Source of the DNA: DASPOF01 sp035626155
Lineage (GTDB): Bacteria; Desulfobacterota; Binatia; Binatales; Binataceae
NCBI GenBank assembly: GCA_035626155.1
Contig: DASPOF010000132.1
Location: 1 to 32,632, forward strand
Direction: 5' to 3'
DNA length: 32,632 bases
Program-made: the position numbers and the translations under genes
Notes under the pieces: generated by a model
What the model saw: the letters and a program-made list of their open reading frames with translations, nothing else
Database searches by the model: none
What the model was told of the DNA's origin: nothing
Part shown: positions 16,901 to 24,021 of the stretch, one piece after another
Numbering within the stretch: the first letter of the stretch is position 1
How the letters are laid out: every line of letters begins with the position of its first letter

Positions 16901-18687
16901 TGCACGTATGCGTTCACGGTGCGCCCGCCGCTTTGGGGCCTCAGCACGTGCACCTCCTCGGAGAGCACGCGAACTCCAAAGTTCTGCAGCGTCGGCATTA
17001 GCTCCGACAACATCGGGGCCTCACCGAGTCCGCTGATGCGAAGCTCGCTTGCCTCGCGCGCATCCGGAGCTTCGGGGAGCATCTCGACGTGGTAGGCGCC
17101 GGCGCGCTCGATGAGCGCCTCGATCTGCGCGATGTCGGCAGCGGCGCGCGCCGGTTGGGTTGCCGCCTTGTACTCGTCGCCGAACGCGCCGGCCCACCCT
17201 GCGGCGAGCGTTCGGGCGCGCGCCGGTCCGACCTCCTCGATGAGCGCATCGCGCAGCCGATCCTCCCAGCGGCGGGCAAGCGACGCGATCTCGCCCTCCA
17301 TCTCGCGAATTTTCTGGGCCCTGGGCGGCTCGGCGACAAAGCAGAAATGGAGGCGCGCGGTGAAGCCCTCGCCGAGCGCAAGGTAGTAGTACACCAGCGT
17401 TCCGCCCAGCCCCTTCGCAAGCGCGCGCTGGATGCGCTCGCGGACCTCGGCCGAGAACGCCTCGCGCGGCATCACGACGAGCGCGATCACGTTGCCGCGA
17501 TAAGTGTCCGGGAGAATCCTCAGCCGCACCGCGGTTTCGTTCTTGACGTCGAGGATGACGCGCATCTGGTCGCGGAGTTCGCTCACCGGCGCGCGGAACA
17601 ATTCGTCCTTGGGAAAGCTGTTGAAGGCGGCGACGATTTCCTTGTAATCGTGCGAGCCTACGTCCGCCCCCTCGGCCTCGAGCACTTCATGCAGCTTCGC
17701 GCGCAGCACCGGGATATGCTGCGCCTCTTCGGCGTACGCCTTGGACGTGAAAAGGCCGATGAAGTGATCGAATGCCTCCACGCGGCCATCGGCGCCCGCG
17801 CGGCGGATCGTCACGCTGTCCATCGGGCGGCGGCGATGTACGTGCGATTCCGCGCGGGTCTTGCCGATAATCAGCGCGGGGCCGTCGAAGAAAAGCTTCG
17901 GCGTCGCGGGAAGAATCTCTTCGAGCGAGGCGGCGGTGCGAAACCGCGAATCGTCATGCTCGCGGACGATACCGAGTTCCGAGCCAAGCTCGGGGAGCAA
18001 CCTGGCCGCGCCGGCGTCCTCGACCCGGTAGCGGCGATAGCCCAGGAAGACGAATCCGCCCTGGACCAGCCATCTCAGGAAGTCGCGTGCTTCGATGAGA
18101 TCGCGGATCGATGCCGTCTCTTCGCAGATGTGGAGAGCGCACGCGGTCATCAGGTCGAAGTCGCCGGTTGCAAGCCGCACTTCGGCGAGGACAGCGCGCA
18201 CCTCGCGAGCGATTCGATCGGCGTCCGCCGCGCCGGCTGGTATTTCCAGTTCGGCATGGGTCAGCGACTCGCCGCGCTCGCGCTCGGAGGGGCGCTCGAA
18301 CGACACGATACGGCCGCTTCCGTCGCGCGCGACCCGATACACCGGATGCATCAGCGTGCGCACGGTCGCGCCGAGTTGATGGTAATGCTCGAGGAGGCTG
18401 TCGACGATGAACGCGCAATCGGGCATCACCGTCTCGACCGTCGTGATTCCCTCGCCGTCCGCGGAGGGCTCAACGCGCACCTTGATGGGCTCGGTTCGGA
18501 CCGCGAAGAAATCGAACGCGCCGCGCACAATCGCAAGGCGCCGCTCGACCGGGATGCGTTCGAGGCGCTCGCGCGGCTGGCGAGCGAAGAGGCGCTCGGC
18601 GAATTGCTTGACCCGCCGCGCATCGTCGCGCGCGAAGCTTCGGTCGATGAACGTCGTCAGATCGGCATCGTTTGCCACGGCGGCCAC
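13927..18687 (-). CDS. gdhB: NAD-specific glutamate dehydrogenase, large (180-kDa class)
   Basis: Protein of 1586 residues, the length of the large NAD-GDH class known from Streptomyces, Pseudomonas and Caulobacter; it oxidatively deaminates glutamate to 2-oxoglutarate and ammonia, mainly for catabolism. The N-terminal half is the large regulatory region (ACT-like segments) of this class. The catalytic domain lies in the middle: GGIRFSDRPDDYRTEILDLM, PVGSKGGFIVKR near residues 815-830 (catalytic Lys region), the NAD-domain motif VAGIGDMSGDVFGNGM near 950-970, and KIVVEGGNLGLTQKARIEYA. GTG 18687 is taken as the start, with GTG 18678 as an alternative; no good Shine-Dalgarno sequence is seen. 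A long ORF on the opposite strand is a shadow. Confidence 0.95.
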   Translation of the reverse strand: MAAVANDADLTTFIDRSFARDDARRVKQFAERLFARQPRERLERIPVERRLAIVRGAFDFFAVRTEPIKVRVEPSADGEGITTVETVMPDCAFIVDSLLEHYHQLGATVRTLMHPVYRVARDGSGRIVSFERPSERERGESLTHAELEIPAGAADADRIAREVRAVLAEVRLATGDFDLMTACALHICEETASIRDLIEARDFLRWLVQGGFVFLGYRRYRVEDAGAARLLPELGSELGIVREHDDSRFRTAASLEEILPATPKLFFDGPALIIGKTRAESHVHRRRPMDSVTIRRAGADGRVEAFDHFIGLFTSKAYAEEAQHIPVLRAKLHEVLEAEGADVGSHDYKEIVAAFNSFPKDELFRAPVSELRDQMRVILDVKNETAVRLRILPDTYRGNVIALVVMPREAFSAEVRERIQRALAKGLGGTLVYYYLALGEGFTARLHFCFVAEPPRAQKIREMEGEIASLARRWEDRLRDALIEEVGPARARTLAAGWAGAFGDEYKAATQPARAAADIAQIEALIERAGAYHVEMLPEAPDAREASELRISGLGEAPMLSELMPTLQNFGVRVLSEEVHVLRPQSGGRTVNAYVQAFTVEGPGGQPLSQSPGAGAIADAIEAVRKGDCEDDPLNALTLSAGLGSREVALLRAYLAAAFQMRLAPGPPALRRVLLAHPAFARAMFDLFAARLAPDAATPPERIAALRATCVAELGAIDNIADDRTARMLLSMVEATVRTNYFCPLASPDPYISLKFDSARIQGLPDTPPLYEIHVNSPRMEGCHLRAGAVARGGIRFSDRPDDYRTEILDLMKTQTVKNAIIVPVGSKGGFIVKRRAPGATGPETGIESYRTLIAAMLDLTDNLVDSGVAHPARVRILDNDGPYLVVAADKGTAAFSDVANEIALERGFWLGDAFASGGRYGFDHKKIGITARGAWESARRHLREMGRDPARGAPVTVAGIGDMSGDVFGNGMLQSANLKLIAAFDHRHIFIDPDPDPASSFKERKRLFERAGSQWSDYNPALISKGGGVWPRGQKSIDLSREAAAALGCEPGPLDGESLIRAVLRAPVEMLYNGGIGTYVRASSETDADVADHANDGCRITAPELRAKIVVEGGNLGLTQKARIEYALAGGRINTDAIDNSAGVDTSDHEVNLKILLGPEVARGALKFEERNRILAASTAEVAESVLRDNRDQALALSLEQIRSRTRLSTFRDHLQAIEQRGVMRRDEPALPAREELSARHARYPGLTRPELALVTAYTKIDLVRLVENSPVIDDPYLVERFLVPYFPATIAGRFADAIPNHRLRRELIATRMVNELVDVMGSTFVFAFGRDRAVDAGEVVRAWLIAADVLSVRERAERLKQGGAIGAEAEVAAFFALERACRAGTSWALGQIDPAVSIAAAVERFRSAFAQLNDEFESMLAAGERARFERAYRELRTAVGEAELAHGLARLAFAHHLLTTLSLSFARGVEPLRAAQAYFALAESFDFARLEDVLVSLDSEDRWERRAALALGAELRDARVALSCAILDGGEGPAAETIERIRRARAQRFDEAARLLGELQALATPSLAALQVTVRALSRLASPS

Positions 18688-18741
18688 CTGTTCAGGGAAG
18701 ACGCGCTCAGCACCGCATTCGCGCCGCGCGACCGATTATAG

Positions 18742-19077
18742 GGCGGTCAGCCGCGCCGCTGCCACCGTGGCGCGTTTTCGGCGGCGCGATTCCGCGCGAT
18801 CGACCCGGCGCGTCCGACGCGTCGCGGAAAACCGCGGCCCATCCGCACGAGCCGATGATGCCGCTTGCGCGCGCGCACGCAGTTTGAGCGGGCACCCGAC
18901 GATGATGGCCCGCAACGTCGGACCCTCAAATAATCCCTTTAAATCAAGGGGTTAGCGGATTTTGGCGGGAAAATCGGGCCCGGCGTTGACAGCGTTTGAG
19001 CGCGACGCCTAGATTAGAACACTTTTCCAATCCGCCCCGCGGCGTTCGGCTGTCCGCGCAAGTGGCGATGGACGGCG
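18742..19077. other. 336-bp intergenic region upstream of the IclR gene
   Basis: I see no coding sequence here. It separates the divergent dehydrogenase and IclR genes and holds a small AT-rich palindrome, CCCTT-TAAATC-AAGGG (18935-18950), and the promoter at 18986-19015. The palindrome is placed where an IclR-family autoregulator could bind, but this is inference from position and symmetry. Confidence 0.4.
18986..19015 (+). promoter_or_regulatory. promoter for the IclR-family gene
   Basis: Perfect -35 TTGACA (18986-18991), 18-nt spacer, then TAGATT (19010-19015). Transcription would start near 19022, about 56 nt before the ATG. The AT-rich inverted repeat at 18935-18950 lies about 35 bp upstream of the -35 box. 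Confidence 0.6.
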
Positions 19078-19860
19078 ATGGTCCGACGCGACAAAACGAA
19101 CTACGTTATCCAATCGGTCGCTCACGCGCTCGATGTGCTCGAGCAATTCTTTGGCGAGGGCGATGAACTCGGTGTAACCGAGCTTTCCAAGCGGCTCAAG
19201 CTCCACAAGAACAACGTCTTCCGTCTGCTCGCGACGCTCGAGGCGCGCGGGTACATCGAGCAAAACAAAGCTACCGAGAACTACCGGCTCGGGATCAAGT
19301 GCCTCCATCTCGGCCGCCGCTACATTCATCATATGGGGCTCGTGCGCCAGGCGCGTCCGACGCTCCAGGACCTCGCCCGCAAGTGCCGCGAGAGCGCCTA
19401 CGTCGCGATCGTGCGGCGCGACGGGGTTGTTCCGCTGGAATCCGCCGAGCCCGACGATCGCGCCGTCCGCATCACTCCTCCGATCGGGCTTACGCTCCCG
19501 CTTCATTGCACTGCCGCCGGCAAGGTCCATCTCGCCTTCGATACCGAGGAGCAACTGCGCTCGACGCTGCCCGAGCATCTGCGGCGGTTCACGGACAAAA
19601 CGATCATCGACCGCGCGATGCTGGTCGAGCAGCTTCAGGCGGTTGCGCGCAGCGGCTATGCCGTGGACGCGGGCGAATTCATGGAGGAAGTGACGTCGGT
19701 CGCGGTACCGATTCGCGACTACACGCGCTCAGTGGTCGGGTCGCTTGCGGTCGCGGGGCCTACCTACCGGATTCCGAGCGAGCGGATCAGCTCCGAAATC
19801 GCGCCGCTGCTGATCGAAGCCGGCGGCGAACTCTCGCGCCGGCTCGGCTACAACGAATAG
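19078..19860 (+). CDS. IclR-family transcriptional regulator
   Basis: Protein of 260 residues. The N-terminal winged helix (about 8-70) shows VIQSVAHALDVLEQFF, LGVTELSKRLKLHKNNVFRLLATLEARGYIEQ and then NYRLGIKCLHLG. The C-terminal GAF-like effector domain has RPTLQDLARKCRESAYVAIV, LHCTAAGKVHLAF and a terminal AVDAGEFMEEVTSVAVPI stretch typical of the ligand pocket. These proteins control catabolic genes in response to small carboxylates or aromatics. It lies upstream of etfBA on the same strand with its own promoter; control of etfBA is plausible but unproven. Confidence 0.93.
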   Translation: MVRRDKTNYVIQSVAHALDVLEQFFGEGDELGVTELSKRLKLHKNNVFRLLATLEARGYIEQNKATENYRLGIKCLHLGRRYIHHMGLVRQARPTLQDLARKCRESAYVAIVRRDGVVPLESAEPDDRAVRITPPIGLTLPLHCTAAGKVHLAFDTEEQLRSTLPEHLRRFTDKTIIDRAMLVEQLQAVARSGYAVDAGEFMEEVTSVAVPIRDYTRSVVGSLAVAGPTYRIPSERISSEIAPLLIEAGGELSRRLGYNE

Positions 19861-19921
19861 AGCCGGTCGACCGGCCTGCGGGCGCGCCGGTTTGCCCGCG
19901 CGCGAGCGGGGATGCGGTCGT

Positions 19922-19950
19922 TTGACTGTTTTTCCGACCGTTGTTACTTT
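19922..19950 (+). promoter_or_regulatory. promoter for etfBA
   Basis: TTGACT (19922-19927), a 17-nt spacer and TACTTT (19945-19950) give a predicted start near 19957. The first transcribed stretch then folds as the hairpin at 19964-19989. Confidence 0.5.
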
Positions 19951-19963
19951 CGGGGCGGTTATG

Positions 19964-19989
19964 GGCCCTGGTTCGAGGCAACCAGGGCC
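19964..19989 (+). promoter_or_regulatory. perfect hairpin in the etfBA leader
   Basis: GGCCCTGGTT (19964-19973) and AACCAGGGCC (19980-19989) form a 10-bp perfect stem with a 6-nt loop, 50 nt upstream of etfB and right after the predicted transcription start. No U-run follows, so it is not a standard terminator. It could be an operator palindrome (for example for the neighbouring IclR protein), an mRNA-stabilising 5' hairpin or part of an attenuator. Confidence 0.5.
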
Positions 19990-20039
19990 GGCTTCGAATT
20001 CAATTCGCCGCACCGCCCACTGCGTGGAAGGAAATTGCC

Positions 20040-20789
20040 GTGAAGATACTGGTTCCAATCAAGCGAGTTCCGGACCCCGCCACCGCGATCCGCATCCTCC
20101 CCGACGGCTCGGGGATCGCAACCGACAACATCAAGTGGGTCATCAACCCATTTGACGAAATCGCGATCGAGGAGGCGCTCCGCATCAAGGAGAAACAGGG
20201 CGGGGGCGAGGTCGTGCTCGTCTCCATCGGACAATCGACCTGGCAGGAGCAACTGCGGACGGGGCTCGCGATGGGTGCCGACCGCGCGATCCTGGTCAAG
20301 AACGATGCGCCGCTCGATGCGCTCGCGATTGCGCGAATCCTCGTCAAGGTCGCATCCAACGAGAATCCCGACCTGATCCTGCTCGGCAAGCAGGCGATCG
20401 ATGACGACTCGAACCAGGTCGCGCAGACGCTCGCCGAGATGCTCGGATTGCCGCAGGCGACGTTCGCATCCAAGGTGGAAATCGCCGACAAGAAGGTGAC
20501 GGTGGTGCGCGAGGTCGATGGCGGCCTCGAGACCATCGGGTTTTCGCTCCCGGCCGTGATCTCGACCGACCTGCGCCTCAACGAACCGCGCTACGCGTCG
20601 CTGCCGGGAATCATGAAGGCGCGCAAGAAGGAATTGAAGGAAATTCCCGCCGAAAGTCTCGGCGTCGATCTCGCGCCGAAGCTCAAGATCAAATCGATGG
20701 CGGCTCCTCCCAAGCGCCAGGGCGGACGCAAGATCGGCTCGATACAGGAACTCATCCAGGTGATGCATACCGAGGCGAAAATCATCTGA
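20040..20789 (+). CDS. etfB: electron transfer flavoprotein, beta subunit
   Basis: Protein of 249 residues that, with EtfA, carries electrons from acyl-CoA and related dehydrogenases to the quinone pool. The N-terminus MKILVPIKRVPDPATAIRI is diagnostic; also visible are NPFDEIAIEEALRIKE, AMGADRAILV, LLGKQAIDDDSNQVAQTLAE and the segment VDGGLETI. The GTG at 20040 is chosen because AAGGAAA sits just upstream and relatives start at this MKI position; the open frame extends further upstream only as noncoding leader. EtfA follows after 108 bp. The membrane Fe-S protein at 24022 is the likely electron acceptor. Confidence 0.95.
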   Translation: MKILVPIKRVPDPATAIRILPDGSGIATDNIKWVINPFDEIAIEEALRIKEKQGGGEVVLVSIGQSTWQEQLRTGLAMGADRAILVKNDAPLDALAIARILVKVASNENPDLILLGKQAIDDDSNQVAQTLAEMLGLPQATFASKVEIADKKVTVVREVDGGLETIGFSLPAVISTDLRLNEPRYASLPGIMKARKKELKEIPAESLGVDLAPKLKIKSMAAPPKRQGGRKIGSIQELIQVMHTEAKII

Positions 20790-20897
20790 CGGCGCCGGCG
20801 ACGAAAAATCGCGCAGCCGGAAATGGACCTTATCGACAACATCAATTGTTCGCATCGCCCGCACGCGACTGGCCGCGTGAGCGCGACGGTGGAGTGA

Positions 20898-21875
20898 ATG
20901 CAAATGGGTGACGTGCTGGTTCTCGCAGAGCATCAGGGGGGACATTTCCCCAAGACCACGCTGACCGCGCTGAACGCGGGTGCTCAGCTCGCGCAGAAAC
21001 GCGGCGGCAAGTCGATCGCGGTGGTCGCATCCGATGCCCCCGATGCGCTTGCGGCCGAAATCGCGAAGTACGGTCCCGCCAAGGTGATCGCCCTGGCGCA
21101 TCCGGTCCTTAAGAATCCTCTCGCCGACGCCTATACCGCTGCGCTCGCCGGGCTGGTCAAAACGACCGGCGCCGAGTATGTGCTCGCGACCGCGACCGCG
21201 ATGGGCAAGGACCTGATGCCGCGCCTGGCGGCGCGCCTGCAAGCGCCGATGGCGTCCGAGATAATCGCAATCAACGGCGACGGCACGCTGGTGCGCCCGA
21301 TGTACGCAGGCAACGTGCTGGCCACGATCGAGATGGACGGGCCGGTCAAGGTCGTCACCGTGCGGGGCACCGCCTTCGATGCGGCCAAGGCAGGCGGCGG
21401 CGCGGCGCCGGTCGAGAAGGTCGCGGCCGAGATCGACTCGGCGGCGCTCAAGATGCAATTCGTCTCGTTCGCGGCGACCAAGAGCGACCGCCCGCAGCTC
21501 AACGAAGCGCGGGTGGTGGTTTCGGGCGGCCGCGGGCTTAAGTCGGCCGAGAATTTCACCACTGTGCTCGAGCCGCTCGTTGACGTGCTCGGCGCTGCGA
21601 TGGGCGCATCGCGGGCGGCGGTCGATGCCGGCTTCGTGCCCAACGACTTGCAGGTCGGGCAGACGGGAAAAGTCGTCGCGCCCGAACTGTATATCGCAGT
21701 CGGAATTTCGGGCGCGATTCAGCATCTTGCCGGGATGAAGGATTCGAAGATCATCGTCGCGATCAATCGTGACGAAGAGGCGCCGATCTTCAGCGTCGCC
21801 GACTATGGAGTGGTCGCCGACTTGTTCAAGGCGGTGCCCGAGATGGTCGAGGAGCTTAAGAAGCTCAAGCAGTAG
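20898..21875 (+). CDS. etfA: electron transfer flavoprotein, alpha subunit
   Basis: Protein of 325 residues. The N-terminal domain shows MGDVLVLAEHQGG and KYGPAKVIALAHPVL. The C-terminal FAD-binding domain (from about residue 200) has VVSGGRGLKSAENF, FVPNDLQVGQTGKVVAPELY, IAVGISGAIQHLAGM, then KIIVAINRDEEAPIFSVADY and a final ADLFKAVPEMVEELKK. All family hallmarks for FAD binding are present. Two starts are possible, ATG 20898 and ATG 20904; GGTGGAG upstream can serve either. It is cotranscribed with etfB. Downstream lies a long repeat-containing intergenic region rather than another metabolic gene. Confidence 0.95.
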   Translation: MQMGDVLVLAEHQGGHFPKTTLTALNAGAQLAQKRGGKSIAVVASDAPDALAAEIAKYGPAKVIALAHPVLKNPLADAYTAALAGLVKTTGAEYVLATATAMGKDLMPRLAARLQAPMASEIIAINGDGTLVRPMYAGNVLATIEMDGPVKVVTVRGTAFDAAKAGGGAAPVEKVAAEIDSAALKMQFVSFAATKSDRPQLNEARVVVSGGRGLKSAENFTTVLEPLVDVLGAAMGASRAAVDAGFVPNDLQVGQTGKVVAPELYIAVGISGAIQHLAGMKDSKIIVAINRDEEAPIFSVADYGVVADLFKAVPEMVEELKKLKQ

Positions 21876-22016
21876 TCGATCGTTCCGGCTGAACCTCAGA
21901 CTCGGGATCCTAAGCGCGCGCCGCTCTGCGTCTATTCTTCCGCCGCCCGCGACGATGGCGGCTGCGGGTAGGCATCTGCACCCCCTCCTTATTCCTCCCC
22001 CATATCAAAAAATGGT

Positions 22017-22133
22017 GGAGGAATTTTAGGAGTCATCCCTACACCGCGACTTGAGGGAGGAAATTTAGTAGTCATCCCCATAGCAAAGAGCGGGGGAGGA
22101 AATTTCCGAATCCCTCCCCCACTTTTTGATGTG
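22017..22133. repeat. 39-bp-period tandem repeat, about three copies
   Basis: The segment beginning GGAGGAATTT recurs as GGAGGAAATTT at 22017, 22056 and 22095, that is, with an exact 39-bp period. Copies 1 and 2 match in 22 of 27 positions around their start and share AGTCATCCC; copy 3 diverges after GGAGGAAATTT into hairpin 2. It lies between the two inverted hairpins and looks like internal duplication inside the repeat element. Confidence 0.5.
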
Positions 22134-22152
22134 GGGGAGGGCAAAGCGGCGC

Positions 22153-22183
22153 GGATGCTGCCGGTTTTTCTTCCGCAGCATCC
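22153..22183 (+). terminator. possible terminator hairpin downstream of etfA
   Basis: GGATGCTGC (22153-22161) pairs perfectly with GCAGCATCC (22175-22183) around a 13-nt pyrimidine-rich loop. No T-run follows the stem, so termination efficiency is uncertain. It is placed between etfA and the ABC-F promoter. Confidence 0.3.
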
Positions 22184-22231
22184 GTGACGCGCGGGTGGGG
22201 GTGCAGTGGTGGTCGCTCAGGGCTTACTCGG

Positions 22232-22260
22232 TTGACCGATCTCCCGCGAGCGATTAATTT
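22232..22260 (+). promoter_or_regulatory. promoter for the ABC-F leader and gene
   Basis: TTGACC (22232-22237), a 17-nt spacer and TAATTT (22255-22260) predict a start near 22267. This leaves an untranslated leader of about 119 nt before the ABC-F ATG. Confidence 0.5.
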
Positions 22261-22288
22261 CGATTCATCTCATCACGCGAGGCCAAAG

Positions 22289-22315
22289 GTGTGCGGCAGT
22301 AACTGCTCCAATTAG
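22289..22315 (+). CDS. possible 8-residue leader peptide of the ABC-F gene
   Basis: GTG at 22289 opens an 8-codon frame (MCGSNCSN) ending TAG at 22313-22315, with GCGAGG six nt upstream as a ribosome-binding site. Codons 4 to 7 are exactly the 12-nt segment complementary to the ABC-F ribosome-binding site, so a ribosome on the leader would break that pairing. Too short for coding statistics; the assignment rests on position, the start signal and the complementarity. Confidence 0.4.
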   Translation: MCGSNCSN

Positions 22316-22385
22316 GTTCCGATAGACAGTCGGCGCGGATGCGTCGCGAAGTCGCACGCGCGCGCCGATTATGGGAGCAGTTACT
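22298..22385 (+). promoter_or_regulatory. candidate translational attenuator of the ABC-F gene
   Basis: AGTAACTGCTCC (22298-22309) is perfectly complementary over 12 bp to GGAGCAGTTACT (22374-22385), which contains the GGAG ribosome-binding site and abuts the ABC-F ATG at 22386. The 64 nt between them contain a nested stem CGGCGCG (22331-22337)/CGCGCCG (22361-22367). When paired, the start region would be hidden; a ribosome on the leader peptide at 22289-22315 would release it. Antibiotic-resistance ABC-F genes are often controlled by ribosome-mediated leaders, which makes this reading plausible. Confidence 0.55.
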
Positions 22386-23891
22386 ATGTTTGTGCGTCTG
22401 GCCGATCTTACATTTTCATACTCCGATTCAGTTCCGATCCTTGACTGCGTGAGTATTCAGCTCGCGCCCGGATGGACCGGTGTCGTCGGGCGCAACGGCG
22501 CCGGCAAGACCACGCTGATGCGGCTCATCACCGGCGCGCTCGCGCCGAGCGCGGGCCACGTCCGATTCGATCCGCCCGGCGCGCGCGTGCAGCTTTGTCC
22601 GCAAACGGTCGAGACGATTACCGATGAAATCGCAACGTTCGCCGCGGCGGCCGACGGCGTCTCGCGCCGAATCCAGGGAGAATTGCGGCTCGACGCCGGC
22701 GATCTCTCGCGATGGCCAACGCTGTCGCCGGGCGAGCGGCGGCGATGGCAGGTCGGAGCGGCGCTCGCGGGCGAGCCCGGCGTGCTGATCCTCGATGAGC
22801 CGACGGACCATCTCGATGCGGACGCGCGGGAGCTGCTCGGCGGCGCGCTCAGCCGCTTCAGCGGCGTCGGAATCGTCGTCTCTCACGATCGCGCGCTGCT
22901 CGATTCGCTGACCGCATACACGATTCGCGTGCACGAGGGCACGGCGCGGCTATGGCGCGGCGGATACACGATCGCGAAGCAGAGCTGGGAGGCCGAGGAG
23001 CGCGAGCATCACGCGAAATACGAACGGCTGAAGCATCAGCGCAACGTGCTCGCACGCAGGCTCGCCGACAAGCGCCGCCTTGCGCAGTCGGCCGAGGCCG
23101 AGTGGAACGCGGGCGCGCGCCTCAGGATGAAGGGACCGCGCGACCACGATGCGACCAGCATGCTCGCGCGCGGGCGCGCCGAGATGGCATCGCGGCGGAT
23201 CTCCCGCGATGCGGGCGTTCTGCGCCGCAGCGTCGATCGCGTCGCCGAGCGGATCGAGGAGTTCCATTTCCGCAAGGAAAAGGGACGCTCGATTTTCATC
23301 GACTACCGGCCCGCGCCGGCAAGCCGCCTGTTCGTCCTCGATGCGCCCGTCATCATGGCCGGACCGGCGCCCCTGCTCACCGACGTGCACCTCGTCGTCA
23401 CGCGCGAGAGCCGGGTCCGCGTCGCCGGACCCAACGGGATCGGCAAGAGCACGCTCCTAAAGGCGATGCTCGCAAGCGCGCGGATTCCCGCCGAGCGAAT
23501 GCTCTATTTGCCGCAGGAGCTGACCATCGAGGACGGCGCGCGCCTGCTCGATTGGGTGCGCGAGCTGGGTGCGGCGGAGCGCTCGCGGGTCCTCACGATG
23601 GCGGCCGCTCTGGGAGCCGATCCGGAGCGGGTGCTGGAGTCGCACTCGCCGTCGCCGGGCGAGGCGCGAAAGCTCGCGCTTGCTTACGGGCTTGGCCGGC
23701 GAGTCTGGGCCGCGGTGCTCGATGAGCCGACGAATCATCTGGACATTCCGGCTATCGAACGGCTCGAGGATGCGCTCGCCGCATACCCGGGAGCGCTGGT
23801 GATTGTCACGCACGACGATCCGCTGGCGCATCGATGCACCAACGTCGAGTGGCGCCTGGAGAATAGCCGCATCGAAGCGCGATCGACGTAG
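22386..23891 (+). CDS. ABC-F family ATPase (ribosome-associated, possible antibiotic resistance type)
   Basis: Protein of 501 residues with two ABC domains and no membrane segment, the layout of ABC-F proteins that act in the ribosomal E site. Domain 1: Walker A GRNGAGKTT near residue 36, signature LSPGERRR, Walker B LILDEPTDHLD and switch SHDRALLD. A charged helical linker follows (about 200-310; HAKYERLKHQRNVLARRLADKRR). Domain 2: Walker A GPNGIGKST, a degenerate signature PSPGEARKLALA, and Walker B VLDEPTNHLD. ATG 22386 is preferred over 22371 because GGAG lies 8 nt upstream of it. Whether it is housekeeping or resistance-type cannot be settled from sequence; the structured leader favours an inducible role. 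Confidence 0.88.
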   Translation: MFVRLADLTFSYSDSVPILDCVSIQLAPGWTGVVGRNGAGKTTLMRLITGALAPSAGHVRFDPPGARVQLCPQTVETITDEIATFAAAADGVSRRIQGELRLDAGDLSRWPTLSPGERRRWQVGAALAGEPGVLILDEPTDHLDADARELLGGALSRFSGVGIVVSHDRALLDSLTAYTIRVHEGTARLWRGGYTIAKQSWEAEEREHHAKYERLKHQRNVLARRLADKRRLAQSAEAEWNAGARLRMKGPRDHDATSMLARGRAEMASRRISRDAGVLRRSVDRVAERIEEFHFRKEKGRSIFIDYRPAPASRLFVLDAPVIMAGPAPLLTDVHLVVTRESRVRVAGPNGIGKSTLLKAMLASARIPAERMLYLPQELTIEDGARLLDWVRELGAAERSRVLTMAAALGADPERVLESHSPSPGEARKLALAYGLGRRVWAAVLDEPTNHLDIPAIERLEDALAAYPGALVIVTHDDPLAHRCTNVEWRLENSRIEARST

Positions 23892-24021
23892 CGGTCGCGG
23901 ATCGGGCCCAAACCGGCGGATTGAAATCAACCTCGATGGTCTGATTTAAGACGGCTAGAGGATGCCGTCGCGCCCGCGCGGCGGCCCGGTTTGCCGCCCG
24001 GCGGTCTTTTCGGAGTTCAAG

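Larger units (their letters stand above)
21976..22206. repeat. REPIN-like repeat region: paired inverted hairpins, bounded by short inverted repeats
   Basis: Hairpin 1 (21994-22021) pairs CCTCCCCCAT with ATGGTGGAGG (one mismatch) around the loop ATCAAAAA. Hairpin 2 (22112-22141) pairs CCCTCCCCCAC with GTGGGGGAGGG perfectly around TTTTTGAT. The loops are exact reverse complements, so the hairpins are inverted copies of one unit, as in REP doublets. The whole block is flanked by CTGCACCCCC (21976-21985) and its exact reverse complement GGGGGTGCAG (22197-22206). No transposase is present. The rest of 21876-22231 shows no coding sequence to me. Confidence 0.6.

Noticed and set aside
13927..18741. 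Long plus-strand open frames (15238-17001 and 17089-18741) opposite the dehydrogenase
   Set aside because: They are antisense to a fully recognisable NAD-glutamate dehydrogenase, rich in Arg, Ala and His as expected from GC-rich shadow frames, and match no family.
19959..21725. 588-codon minus-strand open frame opposite etfBA
   Set aside because: Shadow of two clear ETF genes; composition dominated by Arg, His and Asp with no motif.
22017..22133. CRISPR array from the 39-bp periodic repeat
   Set aside because: Repeats are degenerate, only about three copies, and there is no uniform repeat plus variable spacer pattern or cas gene.
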